Assembly (NCBI GenBank): GCA_037903475.1
Contig: JBAJFG010000479.1
Span: 2,900,501-2,964,500 of the forward strand
Reading direction: 5' to 3'
From: Ancylostoma caninum
Lineage: Eukaryota; Nematoda; Chromadorea; Rhabditida; Ancylostomatidae
Length of the DNA: 64,000 bases
Position numbers and translations under genes: made by a program. The notes under the pieces were generated by a model. The model saw only the letters and a list, made by a program, of their open reading frames with translations, was not told the DNA's origin and did no database searches. How positions within the stretch are numbered: the stretch's first letter is position 1; each line of letters begins with the position of its first letter. Positions 46,606-57,623 of this stretch are shown here, piece by piece.

Positions 46606-46875
46606 CAGTGGCGGACGCGAAAAATGGGCGGGAGGGGGGGGGGGGAGGGCGTGGGAAAAAAGTGGAGTCTGCGCAGCGTTGGGGACCCAGATGGAAAATA
46701 AAATTAGTAGAAATACTAATTATAATAGTAAATAATAAATAAAGATTATATTAAAAATAATAATAAAAATAAATAATGAAAGTAAACTAATATAAGATTT
46801 TGATTTGTATTGTAAAGTAATTTCGGAAACTTGGCGACCCATTCTGAGGGAGGGCATATCTTCCCCGGTCGAACG
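46606..46875. mobile_element. CAGTGGCGGACGC-family MITE, one end eroded
   Basis: Starts CAGTGGCGGACGCGAAAAAT and keeps the AT-rich centre (AATAATAAATAAAGATTATA) and GACCCATTCTGAGGGAGG of the family, but the right terminus is not the expected GCGTCCGCCACTG. A G-run lies near 46630-46645. Confidence 0.7.
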
Positions 46876-46894
46876 CACCCGCCTAACACTAAAG

Positions 46895-46960
46895 CTACAT
46901 TTATAGTGTCCGATCCGGTCGGATAACAAAAGATACGTATCGATCTTCGTTGTCTGAAAG
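46895..46960. mobile_element. Half copy of the CTACATTTATAGT element
   Basis: CTACATTTATAGTGTCCGAT, CCGGTCGGATAACAAAAGAT, ACGTATCGATCTTCGTTGTC match the left half of 12648-12778; the right half is missing. Confidence 0.6.
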
Positions 46961-47120
46961 TTCTCACACAACAACAACAACTGCTCCTATGCCAGCACGC
47001 TATTCCACGCAAACCGAATGATAAGATGTAAGAACTTGGAACATTTTGTTCTCATCGTTTCCATTCATTTTCTTCACCGCGACGGTGTCGCTGAGAAGTA
47101 TGCCATAGGCCTAAGACTGC

Positions 47121-47297
47121 GGGTATATTCTTCAAGAAGTATAGCGCCTAGCACCCATCGCTGTGGCGACTTCATTTTTAATACGTATTATGGGTGATGC
47201 GAAGCTGATGACTGACCGTCTATGTACAATCGATTCGTACTAAAAATGAAGTCGCCACGACGACGCTAGGTCCTAAACCCGTCGAAGAGTATACCCG
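47121..47297. repeat. Imperfect inverted repeat, ~60-bp arms
   Basis: GGGTATATTCTTCAAGAAG then GTGGCGACTTCATTTTTAAT on the left; TACTAAAAATGAAGTCGCCA then GTCGAAGAGTATACCC on the right. The spacer is about 50 bases. Confidence 0.65.
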
Positions 47298-47802
47298 AAG
47301 CCCAACACATGTCGTAGCACTGGCAAGTCTTGAAGTAGTGCGGCTCTGAACCTAATGCAATGAATTGAGTGTTTTGATCCGTCGGTCACTCCACTCCCTC
47401 CAGAAAATTTTTCTAAAGCAATTACATGTGACCAATCAATTATTTATGAGCGACGATTCCTAGTCTTCATGAATAAAGCACTGCCAGTGACGGTCTCAAC
47501 GAAAGCACAGAGTAATTCGAATGAGAGAAAATTACAACAGTTTGCTCTATCTTTACAACATTCTAACTGCAATTTGTTATACTAACAAGAACAATACCTA
47601 GTTAACAGATACATGCAAATTGTGATCACAGGAAAATGATGTGCTTCAAAATTTGTCTTAAGACAGCTATAACATATTCAACCTAGATCAAAAACATGCT
47701 CTAGTTGTCTACACAACTAAATAAATACTCGTGAGCAATGGTAATGAGCTCGAAAACTACTCTAAGCTTCAAACTAACACCTATACGCCAACAGAGTCCT
47801 AC

Positions 47803-50800
47803 CTAGGGTTCGAATCTTTCTCCTACTCGCCCTAACGAACATTCCTTTATGACACCCGCTTCAATATATTGCTTCCTATTGCCGTCTTCGAACCAAAACT
47901 TCGGCGTTTTGCCAAAAATCCAATTCCAATCTTTGAGAAAAGACAGGTTCTCCACAACTTGCTTATTCTTCTTCAACTCTTCGTCAACGTCAACGTCAGT
48001 AACAACACATTCCTGGAGAAACCAATGACCAAAATTGATGGAAATGAGTTTTTTAGAGTAGATCAATGATTAAAATAACCTACTTCAAATTGCTTCGAGA
48101 ATTGTTGTATCACAGTTTCTCGTACTGAATCAACCTCTGCTGAAGCATCATCTTGCTTCAAGAAACCAACGGCTGGTGCTCGGACACTACGGCTGGCATT
48201 AGTATTTATGTACTCCTAAAATGTACGTTAATTCACAAGTCAATGTAGCAATGTATCTTCTAGATATCTTTTGCTTAAATGTTTTGTTGGAGTATGCGCG
48301 GGTGGCGCGTGCGTTTACGTTGTGACGATTTGCCACGACAAGAAAGCTTCGAAATTTAAGGGATATGACGGATCATCTGAGCCAAACATTTTCGAAAGGG
48401 ATTACTAAAGGCACTGTTCCACCTCAGAATTGTTTTTGAGGTTTTCATATGAAAAGAATCTCTAGGAGCTCCTAATTGTAATGGTATACGTGATTCCGAG
48501 CGGAAGTACCGAAAATGCCCTATTCAAGCTGTAACTTTTGGGGAGCTCCTGAGCAGAGAGAAGACGGGACTACCGTGAGCGCATTAATTATTCAGAAAAT
48601 TAATCCTCCCGCCCTGGCCCCGCCCCCAGGCTCCGCCTATCACTTCCATGGGATTTAATATAGATATCAATTTCATGGATTATCCATGTGAACAGGAACA
48701 ACACAGGATTAAAACACAACCAACATTGCAAGCACAATAGAACTGACCTGTCTGCGTCTGAGAAGAATAAAATAAATTCATGGAATCACAGGTCTCTCGC
48801 CAATCAACATACTTTTAAATAAACTCTGCTTAGGCGGAATGAGTTGTTTTTGCTTAGTTTTTGAAGCTCAGATGTGGCAATATTTACGAAAAAATAATGC
48901 CTTACGTTGCCTTTTGCCCTAGGAATTACTACTTTAAAGGGGCCTTCCCTAGTGTTCGATGCTCTCATTTCAAACAGCTTATTTGACCTCAGCCCTACAC
49001 ATCTATGGAGTATTTTGTAAAACATTATGAGATCAAATATCCTTCTTCTGAAGGCTAGGGGACACAATCCAAGGTTGCGATTCCTGACATCACTGCGAGA
49101 AGTCTCATCATATAGGAAACCCAAAACGCGAGTTTTCTTGTGAAGTTATTTTGAACCGTCTCCATGTTAACAAAAATACCGCTCTTATTAAGATTGAAGA
49201 TTGTAGTTCCATATTCAACCAGCGGTCTAACGTAAGTCTCAAAGGCCGTCAATAAACCGTACTTGTACCCTGCTTAATTATACTTACAATGCGCCTCAAA
49301 ACTTAGATCTTTCCTTATTAAAAATCCTAGGTCTACAATTTCATCAGCAGTATGTAACTCCTGACCACTGATATTGTAGTGAAAGCACTGATTTTTAGCT
49401 CCTAAATGCAAAACTTTAGTTTTTTGTTTCCGACAGCCCTAGTAAGCCCCAATCTTTCGATCATTGCACACTACTTGCCTCCTGTATGTTCTGCCTCAAG
49501 AAAGAGTTTTCAGCTTTTTTGCACGGAATCACGTACACCGTTGTGTGTCAGCAGCTTCTGCAGATTCCTAACACATGAAAATCTGGAAAAAGATCCTAAA
49601 ATGGAACGGAGCCTTCAATACTTTTGAGTCATGTTTCACTGAATGCTTGAAATCCTACTGAATGAACGTATGAAGCAACATGACATTTTTTCGGAGAAAC
49701 ATAGCACTTCAACAGATTTAATAACTCAAGGCGAATTCATCACTTTTTTGATCATCAAATAAGGCTTACTGCCGAAGGATTTGAAATAACTTCACAAATA
49801 CAACTAAATTACCTTATAAGGGGATCGGAGAGAAGTGCTTAATACCAACAGATCGGCATTAACAAGCAATGTAAGATGGTGATACGCTCGTGCAGTCGTT
49901 ATCCGAGCAGCCGTTCCAGAGCACTTCCGAGAACCCGGCTGCAGTTCCATATCATCGCGGCTGGTGGGAACAACCTATTAATGATTCATTGCATGAGGAT
50001 AGTTTGCCAGTTGGACAGTTATCCCAAACAGTATACTACTAAGGAAGGAAAACGAACATTCACTTTAAAGCGGTCATTTATCGCTTTCGCCAGAAATTCG
50101 AGATTTTTCTTTCTGCAGTGAGCTTTTCGCGTTGTTAGCAGGGATATGTTCAGGTTACCTGAAACTACGATATTCATAAGATAGAGGCGACAAGGTGTTC
50201 ATGAACGACACTGGGACAGACGGCTACAAAAACTGACTTCAATGTAATACATCCCACTAAACCAAAATTTCGAGCCTCTATTTCATATGACAAGGTAGAC
50301 CACTGAGGATGACGGAGGGGAACAGATTCTGCCGTTTTTCTCCGTGTAATTCAATCAGGTGACTCTTGAGAGTATTTTGAAGATTTAGTCCATTTGTAAT
50401 TTTAAAACTAATTTTCATCCACTGGGAGTTGTTTTGGACGTACTTTCGCGAGAGCTTTCCGAACGAGTCTTGGCAATCTTGCCAACTCAATGCATTTCAC
50501 CTTGTGCAAGCATTAGCCTGTAAACAGAGGAAGAAAGGCATTTTGACAGACGAAGAAAAGACTGATTAACCATTCCTATATTCCATGGAAATTATGTGAA
50601 AGGTATTTGACGGGACCACTTGCTCGTGCTCGAAAACCTTATGCTACACCATTTCGCTTTGAAAAACGGAAAAATCAAGTGTAGCCGTCTAAATCAAGTG
50701 TTTGGTCTCATCTCCCGATGTATCATAATTATAATGTTGCGGGCAGGGCGGTCACCCGGCACTACTCACCATCAGTGCCGTTTCATGAGGCCCTGAAGAA

Positions 50801-53009
50801 GGAGATAGCTCCGAAACGTTGGCCGTTATAAATAAACTGACTACTAATCTCGCGTGCAGTTCAACATAGGACAAGCCGTAGGATCGTCGTGCAAGTTTGC
50901 CGGGATTCAAGCACTGTCGACATCACCCACTTAGCAAGTCGTGGAAGCTGTCACTGCAAGAACAGCGTCTGGAACGGGGTTCGAGCCTATTAACGACTTC
51001 TATCTCTGAAATGATGGCATATATGACGAATAAGCGCAACGGCAACATTGCCTGTTGTCACCTCCGACCTCTTTCTAGGCTCACGGCGTTTCATAAAGTT
51101 CCAGGGCGGCAGCTTGTGAGACAGAACACGGAGACAGACTGGTCAAAGAAGGAACGCGTAATTTTTCTGAGGCTACCGAAGACTGGAAATTGGGGTCAGG
51201 TAAAGTTCTCCAGTGGAAAAAGTTTAACTTGGATAGCTCAGTTAGCAATGTCTAGTACTGGAGGGATTTACGCAGTTCTTAAGTTCTCAGTTCTCTGTCG
51301 CATCTCGTACTCTGACTGGGAGAACCAGACTCCCATTCATCGACACCTAATACCCAACCTCATTCCTGGCCAATCGTGGTGGGGTGGTCCTTCTTGGCAT
51401 TCTCTCCATGCAGTAACATTAAAAGACAATTCATTTGTTCATCTGAAGGGTTTCAAGTCTTGGGAAAGCTTCAGAAGAGCTCTATAGATAGCCTAAAACT
51501 GTAGAGGACTTCCCATCTCATTAAGAGCAATTTGTCGAAGGACCACTAGGCCATATCGATGCGGAAGATCAGCAGCAGAGAGTCCATGGAAGACCTCAAC
51601 CAGAACTCTTTCTGCTGCAGGCTTTCTGGTTTGATCGACCTTGGCGGTCCTCCTGGAAGTTCCAAGCTCATCTGAATAGACTTGTGTGAACACATGTTTG
51701 GTAATCGTCCCTTATTAGTACCTCCTGCTGCTTGCATGAGGGCGGCCACGCCCGCTGCAAGTCGGGTATCCGCGTATCCGCTCGCAGGCTGAATTAATTT
51801 TTTTTTGAATTTCGGATTCTTGCGCAAATCAAGCCTATTAGCTTATTAGTACCTCCTGCTGCTTGCATGAGGGCGGCCACGCCCGCTGCAAGTCGGGTAT
51901 TAGTTGTCCCGCAACAGAATTGTCCTTACCTGCTCCTGTTCCGCCTCAGAACGATCCGATCCTGATTGTGAGTTTAATTGAAGAACATTTGCCACCACTT
52001 ATTTCAAATTTGAGACAGCACTTCCCACATGAGTGGATGTTTTTATCCATTTTTTACTGAAGGTGTCCGTTTAATTATGATACATTGGGAGATGGGACCA
52101 AACACTTGATTTTTCCATTTTTCAAAGCAAAATGGAGTAGCATAAGGTATTCGGGCACGCTGAATTCGCTGGTAGCCGTGGCTTTCGTCAGGAATGCATG
52201 GGAGAGCAGATACCGTAATTTTTGGGGTGCCTGTATATCTATGATACGCACAGTAACTTTATTTATTTACTTATTCTTCAGAAGTTCAAAAGTTGGAGCT
52301 ACTCGATCGCAATTTTGCAGTGAATTGGAGTCTTAATAAGGATATACAACTAGCGGGCTTTGAGAGGGCGTCTGTGATTTTGTCTGCAATTATGGCTGCG
52401 GCAAGATGTCGGCTAGCTTATGAGCTGGTTCGAACGATGAGGAAAAGCCGCAGGATATTTCTGGTGAGAGGTTTCACTGAGTGACAGTAGAAAACATTTA
52501 AATGGAAGAACGTATTAGAAATTATAAAGGAATGTGTGAAAATAGGATCAAAACAGTTGACCGGCCGACCTACACCTCCCCGCAGCCGTAGCTGCAGATA
52601 AAGTCGGAGACGCACTCTCTGTGCGTATTATCACTTTATGGAATCTCTGGTAATTCATCTACATCTGCTTGAAGACCACCTTGATCGTGATATACAGTTC
52701 CTCCACCGCTATGGCGTCGAGCCAAATCAATCCCATACTCCCGCAGGAAAGGAATATTTGCTTCTAACCATGGATTCTGATGACGGCCAATGACAACAGC
52801 TGGCTTGTTGCTATAAAACAACTTGCAGCATCGAAACATAAGCCTTCAATAAATGGGGAAAAAACCTACCTCCATAGGAGCATAGCATCGCCATCATTTT
52901 CCAAATCATGGTGCCGAAGAAGGTATTCTTCGAAAGCTAAGTTTTTGAATATACACGTGGAAAGTGAGACATAGATTTTACCTAACCGATGACGAACTAT
53001 GTCACACAT
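47803..53009 (-). CDS. Lipoyltransferase 1, mitochondrial (LIPT1)
   Basis: Transfers lipoyl groups onto mitochondrial 2-oxoacid dehydrogenases and the glycine cleavage H protein. Exon 1 starts at ATG 53009 ([11 protein letters not shown]) and contains [20 protein letters not shown]; exon 2 [20 protein letters not shown] and [14 protein letters not shown], the family signature. After a 2.5-kb intron, exon 3 (from 50158) gives [20 protein letters not shown]; exon 4 (to 49813) [20 protein letters not shown] with the conserved Lys of the KxSGTA motif and LRSPYK; exon 5 (from 48215) and the last exon with [20 protein letters not shown] follow, ending GERFEP. Splice phases fit for exon 2 to 3 (phase 1). 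The protein is about 330 residues, slightly short for the family. Introns hold LINE and Penelope-like debris. Start is 235 bp downstream of the snrp-40 stop. Confidence 0.9.
48411..48660. repeat. Dispersed repeat with GGAGCTCC and CCCCGCC blocks, copy 2
   Basis: AGGCACTGTTCCACCTCAGA, GGAGCTCCTAATTGTAATGG, GGGGAGCTCCTGAGCAG and CTGGCCCCGCCCCCAGGCTC line up with 23551-23885. In a lipt-1 intron. Confidence 0.55.
48804..49430 (-). pseudogene. LINE reverse transcriptase C-terminal remnant in a lipt-1 intron
   Basis: Minus-strand reading starts with [20 protein letters not shown] and [20 protein letters not shown], the region after the catalytic box in LINE reverse transcriptases. It continues as [18 protein letters not shown] and, after a frameshift near 49110, [37 protein letters not shown] and ends at 48804. 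Broken by an in-frame stop (about 49275) and the frameshift, so inactive. Distinct from the copy at 8817-10187 in sequence. Confidence 0.82.
49525..49590. repeat. Copy of the ATCACGTACACCGTTGTG repeat
   Basis: GGAATCACGTACACCGTTGT, CAGCAGCTTCTGCAGATTCC, ACACATGAAAATCTGG, the same block order as 23930-23990 and 22190-22260. Confidence 0.5.
50735..50860 (+). mobile_element. Retroelement end with hammerhead-like core
   Basis: Contains GGCC-CTGAAGA-A-GGAG-ATAG-CTCC-GAAA-CGTT-GGCC at 50789-50824. This has the order of a hammerhead ribozyme: a short stem I (GGCC with GGCC), the CUGANGA box, a closed 4-bp stem II with a 4-base loop, the GAAA box, and a UH site after a two-base stem III. Penelope-like retroelements are known to carry such motifs with a minimal stem III. 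An upstream hairpin GGCACT...AGTGCC (50757-50780) precedes it. One extra A before stem II departs from the consensus. No GIY-YIG or reverse transcriptase coding part is recognisable nearby. Confidence 0.45.
50861..52635. other. Rest of the large lipt-1 intron
   Basis: Holds a 196-codon open frame on the plus strand (50897-51487) and shorter ones on the minus strand (51493-51827), none with a domain I know. A 59-base direct duplication is at 51711-51900. The remainder to 52635 shows no feature. Probably transposon debris. Confidence 0.4.
51711..51900. repeat. Identical 59-bp direct repeat, period 131
   Basis: CTTATTAGTACCTCCTGCTG...GCTGCAAGTCGGGTAT occurs without mismatch at 51711-51769 and again at 51842-51900, separated by 72 bases of AT-rich sequence. 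Either a recent tandem duplication or a pair of short terminal repeats. Confidence 0.8.
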
Positions 53010-53014
53010 GTAAT

Positions 53015-53022
53015 CTGAACTA
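53015..53022 (-). promoter_or_regulatory. Candidate SL2-type trans-splice acceptor for lipt-1
   Basis: TAGTTCAG on the minus strand lies 5 bases before the lipt-1 ATG. The snrp-40 poly(A) signal is about 120 bases further upstream. This spacing is typical for downstream genes in nematode operons. Confidence 0.55.
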
Positions 53023-53140
53023 ATACGTACTAATGCAGCGTGTTAATAATGGAAATAAAACTAACTAACAGCATCAAGTTAAGCAAAATATTCGTGATAA
53101 TCGGTTTTAGAGTACAATGTGACAAAGTTTTCTCAAATAA

Positions 53141-53146
53141 TTTATT
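53141..53146 (-). terminator. Poly(A) signal AATAAA of snrp-40
   Basis: AATAAA on the minus strand about 100 bases after the snrp-40 stop at 53244 and before the lipt-1 acceptor. Confidence 0.55.
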
Positions 53147-53243
53147 CACGCCAATTCTCTTCCAACTTTTCATAAAAATGAATTAGTAAACAATCGAACA
53201 ACCAATACTTAACAAATGGAGATCATCGTAACTATACAAATAA

Positions 53244-56113
53244 CTAAGCAATTTCACCCAAGAAGATCCGCTTATCACTTCCAGCCGACAACACTGAAAA
53301 TAAGAGAGAAGTGCAAACTAAACTGTGAACGTAAACTATCAAATTCAAGGTAAGAGTACAAAGTGGGGCCAAATAAAGGTAAAATTCCATAACTTAAGAA
53401 TCTATCCTCTCAAGCAGTTTCGAAAACAACTCGAAAATGTTCAAAAAACCGAAGAAAGGTAGAATGATCAAGAAGTCCAGGAATAAACCAGTAAATACTG
53501 AAGTTTATGGAAAAACTCACAAATTGGTTCCATGGGATGAAGGTCAGTAGCATTGACAGATCCCAGATGACCAGGAAGTTTGTAAAGTATGTGCCGTGAA
53601 GAGACATCCCACACGTAAGCGAACCGATCGCTGGATCCAGCCGTAATCCGTTTACCGTCACCCGACCATCCACATTTTAGCAGATTCTGAGGTTAGATAG
53701 CTCAGTATATTGACAGTCCAGGATGAAAAAAAAGGCATTAATTCACAAACTAACCTTTTCAAAGTTGTGTTGATGACCATAGAATGATTTGAGGCAGCGC
53801 TCTTGAGGGGCAAACGGACGCACATCCCACATTTTTGCTGGAAAACAACGAGATCAGTTCTAGAAATTATTAGCAATAATTACTGAGCAGCAATACCTGA
53901 ACAATCCATGCTATTAGATAGCAGGTAGTTGCCATTTGGACTGAGCGATAATCCGGTAATAATATCCTTATGTCCTTGCATTACATAGGAGATATCATCG
54001 CGCCTCATATCCCAACACTGAATTGGTGTAACACTTAGTTGCAATGCATGTTTTGCCTTTACCGAGGAAGAATCTCAAGACATTTGATTGGCATGACCGA
54101 AAAAGAGGAAGATATTTCAACATAATGAAGGGAACCCAACAAAATGAAGGATCAAGCACGGAATTCTACGAATTACAGAGTGAAGCGGAATGAATGCACT
54201 CCAAATGCGGTCCAAATCTTTGTTTTCGCTTCTACCAAAGCGCGTTTGACGAGGTGTACACAAAGCCAGTACTCACAGAAAATTTCACCTCTCAGATAAG
54301 ATAAAATCTAAAAGCTAAGATCTCTGTGAGTTATGTCTTTAAATTTTGCAACAATCAGCCACCTAGCAGGTTCCACATGCACGCCGCTAAGTTCCCATTT
54401 CACTGATTTCACCCGAAGAAAACGAGATCTGTGTTCAGCGAAGTCAAATGACAAAAAGAAAGCTCAAGAGGAGCTGAAGAACTCTTAGAAATCTTTCGAA
54501 GATATGGTAGGAGCTAAGTTTGAGAATGAGAAAAGGTCTTTGGGTGAGAACTGAATAAGCAACAAGAACTAAGTAATAACATAGCTGAAACGAAAAAGAA
54601 GGCAAGAAAACATTTCTGCGAAGTACATGTATTCGGAACAAAGTGATAAGCGCTAATATAAAACGACACGAAGAATCGCACACGGGAAATGAACTTACAT
54701 AAATATCGCTATCAATGCTTCCCACAAAGATTTCATCTGAAGTGTCGTTAAAGGTGACGGCCAACTGTTGGAACCTATTCTCGTATGTTTTTACAGCGTC
54801 CTTTAGCCGGACATCATGTACCTGGAACGGGAGTATGAGTTTTCATATCAACACCTGGTACATTTTTTGTTGTTCATACAATGCGAGATGTAGCTGGGTA
54901 GCTCACTGGAAAGAAAAAAGAAAATATAAAGAGAAACATCCAATAGATATAGTGGGGAAATGAAACGAAAAAAAAAACGATCGTGTTAAATTAGCATACC
55001 TTAACCAAGCCGTCATCACCAGCAGAACAGACTAGCTGTGGACCTCGACGTGAAGGATGACAAGCGTTTACAATGTCAACATGCGACTTGAACTTCCGTC
55101 GACATGCTCCTGTTTCCATGTCCCATACACGGACAGTCTTGTCTGTAGCGGCTGACACCAACAAGCTACAACAAATAAATGCAGGACATGCACACAAAGA
55201 CAACTGAACAATACCTTGAATCAGTATTGAAATGAACGTCCATGATAGCTCCAGTATGACCTCGCAGTAGAGAGAAATTCTCACATTCTCCATAAACGTT
55301 CCAAAGAAATATCTAAGAAAGCTTTAAAATGTAAAAAGAGTAATATTTATGAAGCAGTAACCAGGCCTGAAAGAAACCTTTTGGTCGAAACCAGCTGTAG
55401 CTAGACAAGTTCCATCTGTACTAAAACGTGCTGCAAAAATCTCTTCTTCGTGACCAGTGAGAAGCATGATTGGAGCCTTAATTAGACAAAGATAGATAGG
55501 CGACAATGAGAACAAAGACAAACTTTTTGGCCAGTTCTGCCGCAAAATTTTTGAAGTAAGTATTCAAGCTTCGCGATTATTTGATAATCGACCACGAAAA
55601 TCATACTCATATTCTACCGCAAACCCATTTTTGTAAAGTTACGACCTGGCTATCGTAACTGGCCTAGGAAAATGCCAAATTTGGTAAGAAAATGAGACTG
55701 CGGTACGAAATAGTACTGGTAATCGCAGTTCGCACAACAAATAACCACACTGTGTAACGTCTCAAAAGACTGTGAGTTACCGCTTCTGCTGTATATGTGC
55801 TGTGAGATTTTCGGGGCAGAACCAGAAAAGCACCGTAAAAACTTCTCGATGTTGCGGAAATGTGAACAAAAAATATAAAAGAAATACCACTTCTATTAAG
55901 GCTTACCTGAAGTTTTGATGTCCGTTGTGGCTCGTTCTTATTTTCTGTGCTGACCAATGCCATTCTATCTAGAAAAAAAAGATAATGGGCATTTGTACTG
56001 AAAATCCACCAGCGCTAATTAGAGTTTCGGAATAAGTAAAAAGAATAAATAAAAAATGAGAAGAACTACTCACTCGGCAGCATTGGCACTTTGAAGTCAT
56101 CTCCGCCCATCAT
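53244..56113 (-). CDS. U5 snRNP 40 kDa WD40 protein (SNRNP40/Prp8-binding)
   Basis: A WD40 propeller of the U5 snRNP that contacts Prp8 in the spliceosome. After a short, poorly conserved N-terminus (MMGGDDFKVPMLP, then MALVSTENKNEPQRTSKLQ), the seven blades read APIMLLTGHEEEIFAARFST, TCLATAGFDQK, IFLWNVYGECENFSLLRGHT, LLVSAATDKTVRVWDMETGA, RGPQLVCSAGDDGLVKV, QQLAVTFNDTSDEIFVGSID, CWDMRRDDISYVMQGHKDII, TGLSLSPNGNYLLSNSMDCS, MWDVRPFAPQERCLKSFYGH, NLLKCGWSGDGKRITAGSSD, FAYVWDVSSRHILYKLPGHL and LSAGSDKRIFLGEIA. These match the order and spacing of the family closely. An acceptor-like CTTTAG precedes the first exon. The choice between the ATGs at 56113, 56110 and 55963 is uncertain. Confidence 0.94.
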
Positions 56114-57556
56114 GTCAAAAGTGAGGCGTGTCACCCCGACAGGACCTAAAGCGAGGAGTAATATTTTAATTCATTGCTAGGATCATAATTCATATAAAAA
56201 GCACAGGAATGAAAAGAAAAAGAAGGTAAACAAGCTATTTGTAAGGAAAAAGCGGATCTTCCCTGTACCAGCCCAACCATCGCTACCGTGCACACATCCT
56301 TTAAATTCATTATCATTCGAGCGCCGAATTGTCCGTGTTTGAGACACCGCACGCACAGGAGAGCTCCGATTGGTGGATAAAAAACTTGGCGCCCCCCCCC
56401 CTCGAGAATGGGTCGCCAAGTTTTTGAAATTACTTTACAATACAAATAAAAATCTTGTATTAGTTTATTTTTAATTGTTTATTTTTATTGTCATTTTAAT
56501 ATGGTTTTTATTAATTATTTACTACCATAATTAATATTTTTATTAATTTTATTTTCCGTCTGGGTCCGCAAAACGGCGGAGATTTCACTTTTTTCCCACA
56601 CCCCCCCCCTCCCGCCCACTTCCTGCGTCCGCCACTGGTGAATAATGCTCGCGGCGGGACTCAGGGTGCTGCTACACTCCAAACGGAGCATAGCTCTCTA
56701 CGTCACCATCGCTTACATAGGTGACGTCGATCTCGATTCGCGTCAATACCGTGGCTTGCAGTAACAGCTTGTAGTCCAGCAATGATTCGCCAAAATCGGT
56801 ATCAGAGTCGGTGTCGCAGGCGATGACGACGTAGGGTGCCATACTCCAAGCGGGGTATAGCGACAGCCTTACCTGCTTTTATTCAGTTGTACTACAGTTA
56901 GCCTTGATAACAGGTCCTTAATGGGTAATTCTTCTTCTTTACAGCATAAACTTGAGAACCACACGAAGTCATTTCCAATTTATTCAGTGTCATGAATACT
57001 GATGTGTCGGGTTCATGATTCATCCTCATACCCTGTCTGCACCATCGGGGAGAGGATAGATAAACAGGTTACAATGTGAGCGTCGAGATGCTCGATCGGT
57101 CTCATGTCACATGTCAGTTCAACAAACGACAGCACTCGTCTGACCGACAACTACACTGCACAAGTTTGATCACAATTGACCCTGAAGTGTGGAACGCCAC
57201 TTCCCCCTTTTCTCTTAGAATTAACATTTGTTCATTAACTAGTGTAGCTTCAGCGAATAGTTAGTTGAAGGTGTTAATGAACCATCTGACATTATTGGAC
57301 CGTCAAGAAAGTCTGCAACGGAGCCAGGACTGCTTCGAAAATACCGCGAAAGTGACCAATGACAAACGAGGATTGTGAAGTGCAGTCAGTACCTGCACTG
57401 TGCGCGGTCTGTCCCTGCGACTGGTCGGCTGGACGAGCTGAGCAATCGCGGAGTTCGGCGATTTCCAGGTACTTATAGGGCTCCACAATCGAACAAAGCA
57501 TAGAATTCCTGGTTACTACAATAGTTCTTGACTCACATGTCTGTTGCAAAAAGTAC
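56114..57556. other. Spacer between snrp-40 and the Cramped-like gene
   Basis: No gene seen. It holds a truncated CAGTGGCGGACGC-family MITE (56393-56636), a pair of similar blocks at about 56675-56695 and 56840-56865 (CACTCCAAACGGAGCATAGC and CATACTCCAAGCGGGGTATA), and a segment at 57340-57500 related to the clu-1 palindrome family. Confidence 0.45.
56393..56636. mobile_element. CAGTGGCGGACGC-family MITE, minus orientation
   Basis: On the minus strand it begins CAGTGGCGGACGCAGGAAGT and shows GTGAAATCTCCGCCGTTTTG, the AT-rich centre and GGCGACCCATTCTCGAGG. The far end runs into a C-run and lacks the expected terminus. Confidence 0.7.
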
Positions 57557-57562
57557 TTTATT
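57557..57562 (-). terminator. Poly(A) signal AATAAA of the Cramped-like gene
   Basis: AATAAA on the minus strand about 62 bases beyond the stop at 57624. Confidence 0.5.
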
Positions 57563-57623
57563 ATATTGATTATCATTCATCATCGGCATATACACAAACA
57601 AAATGCAAAATTCATAAAATCAA

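Larger units (their letters stand above)
45676..47802. other. Transposon-filled spacer between hsp-75 and lipt-1
   Basis: No gene. In order it holds inverted-repeat elements at 46002-46234, 46251-46457, 46606-46875, a half element at 46895-46960, and an imperfect inverted repeat at 47121-47297. The part from 47310 to 47802 is AT-rich, with no recognisable feature, and is probably 3' untranslated sequence of lipt-1. Confidence 0.55.

Noticed and set aside
50970..51000. GGGTTCGAGCC box resembling a tRNA T-loop
   Set aside because: No matching A box or cloverleaf around it; no tRNA supported in the window.
50897..51487. 196-codon open frame on the plus strand
   Set aside because: It begins inside retroelement-derived sequence in a lipt-1 intron, no family is recognisable, and composition looks like translated repeat.
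51711..51900. Two repeats taken as the start of a CRISPR-like array
   Set aside because: Only two units, 59 bases long, in a eukaryotic intron; better explained as a local duplication.
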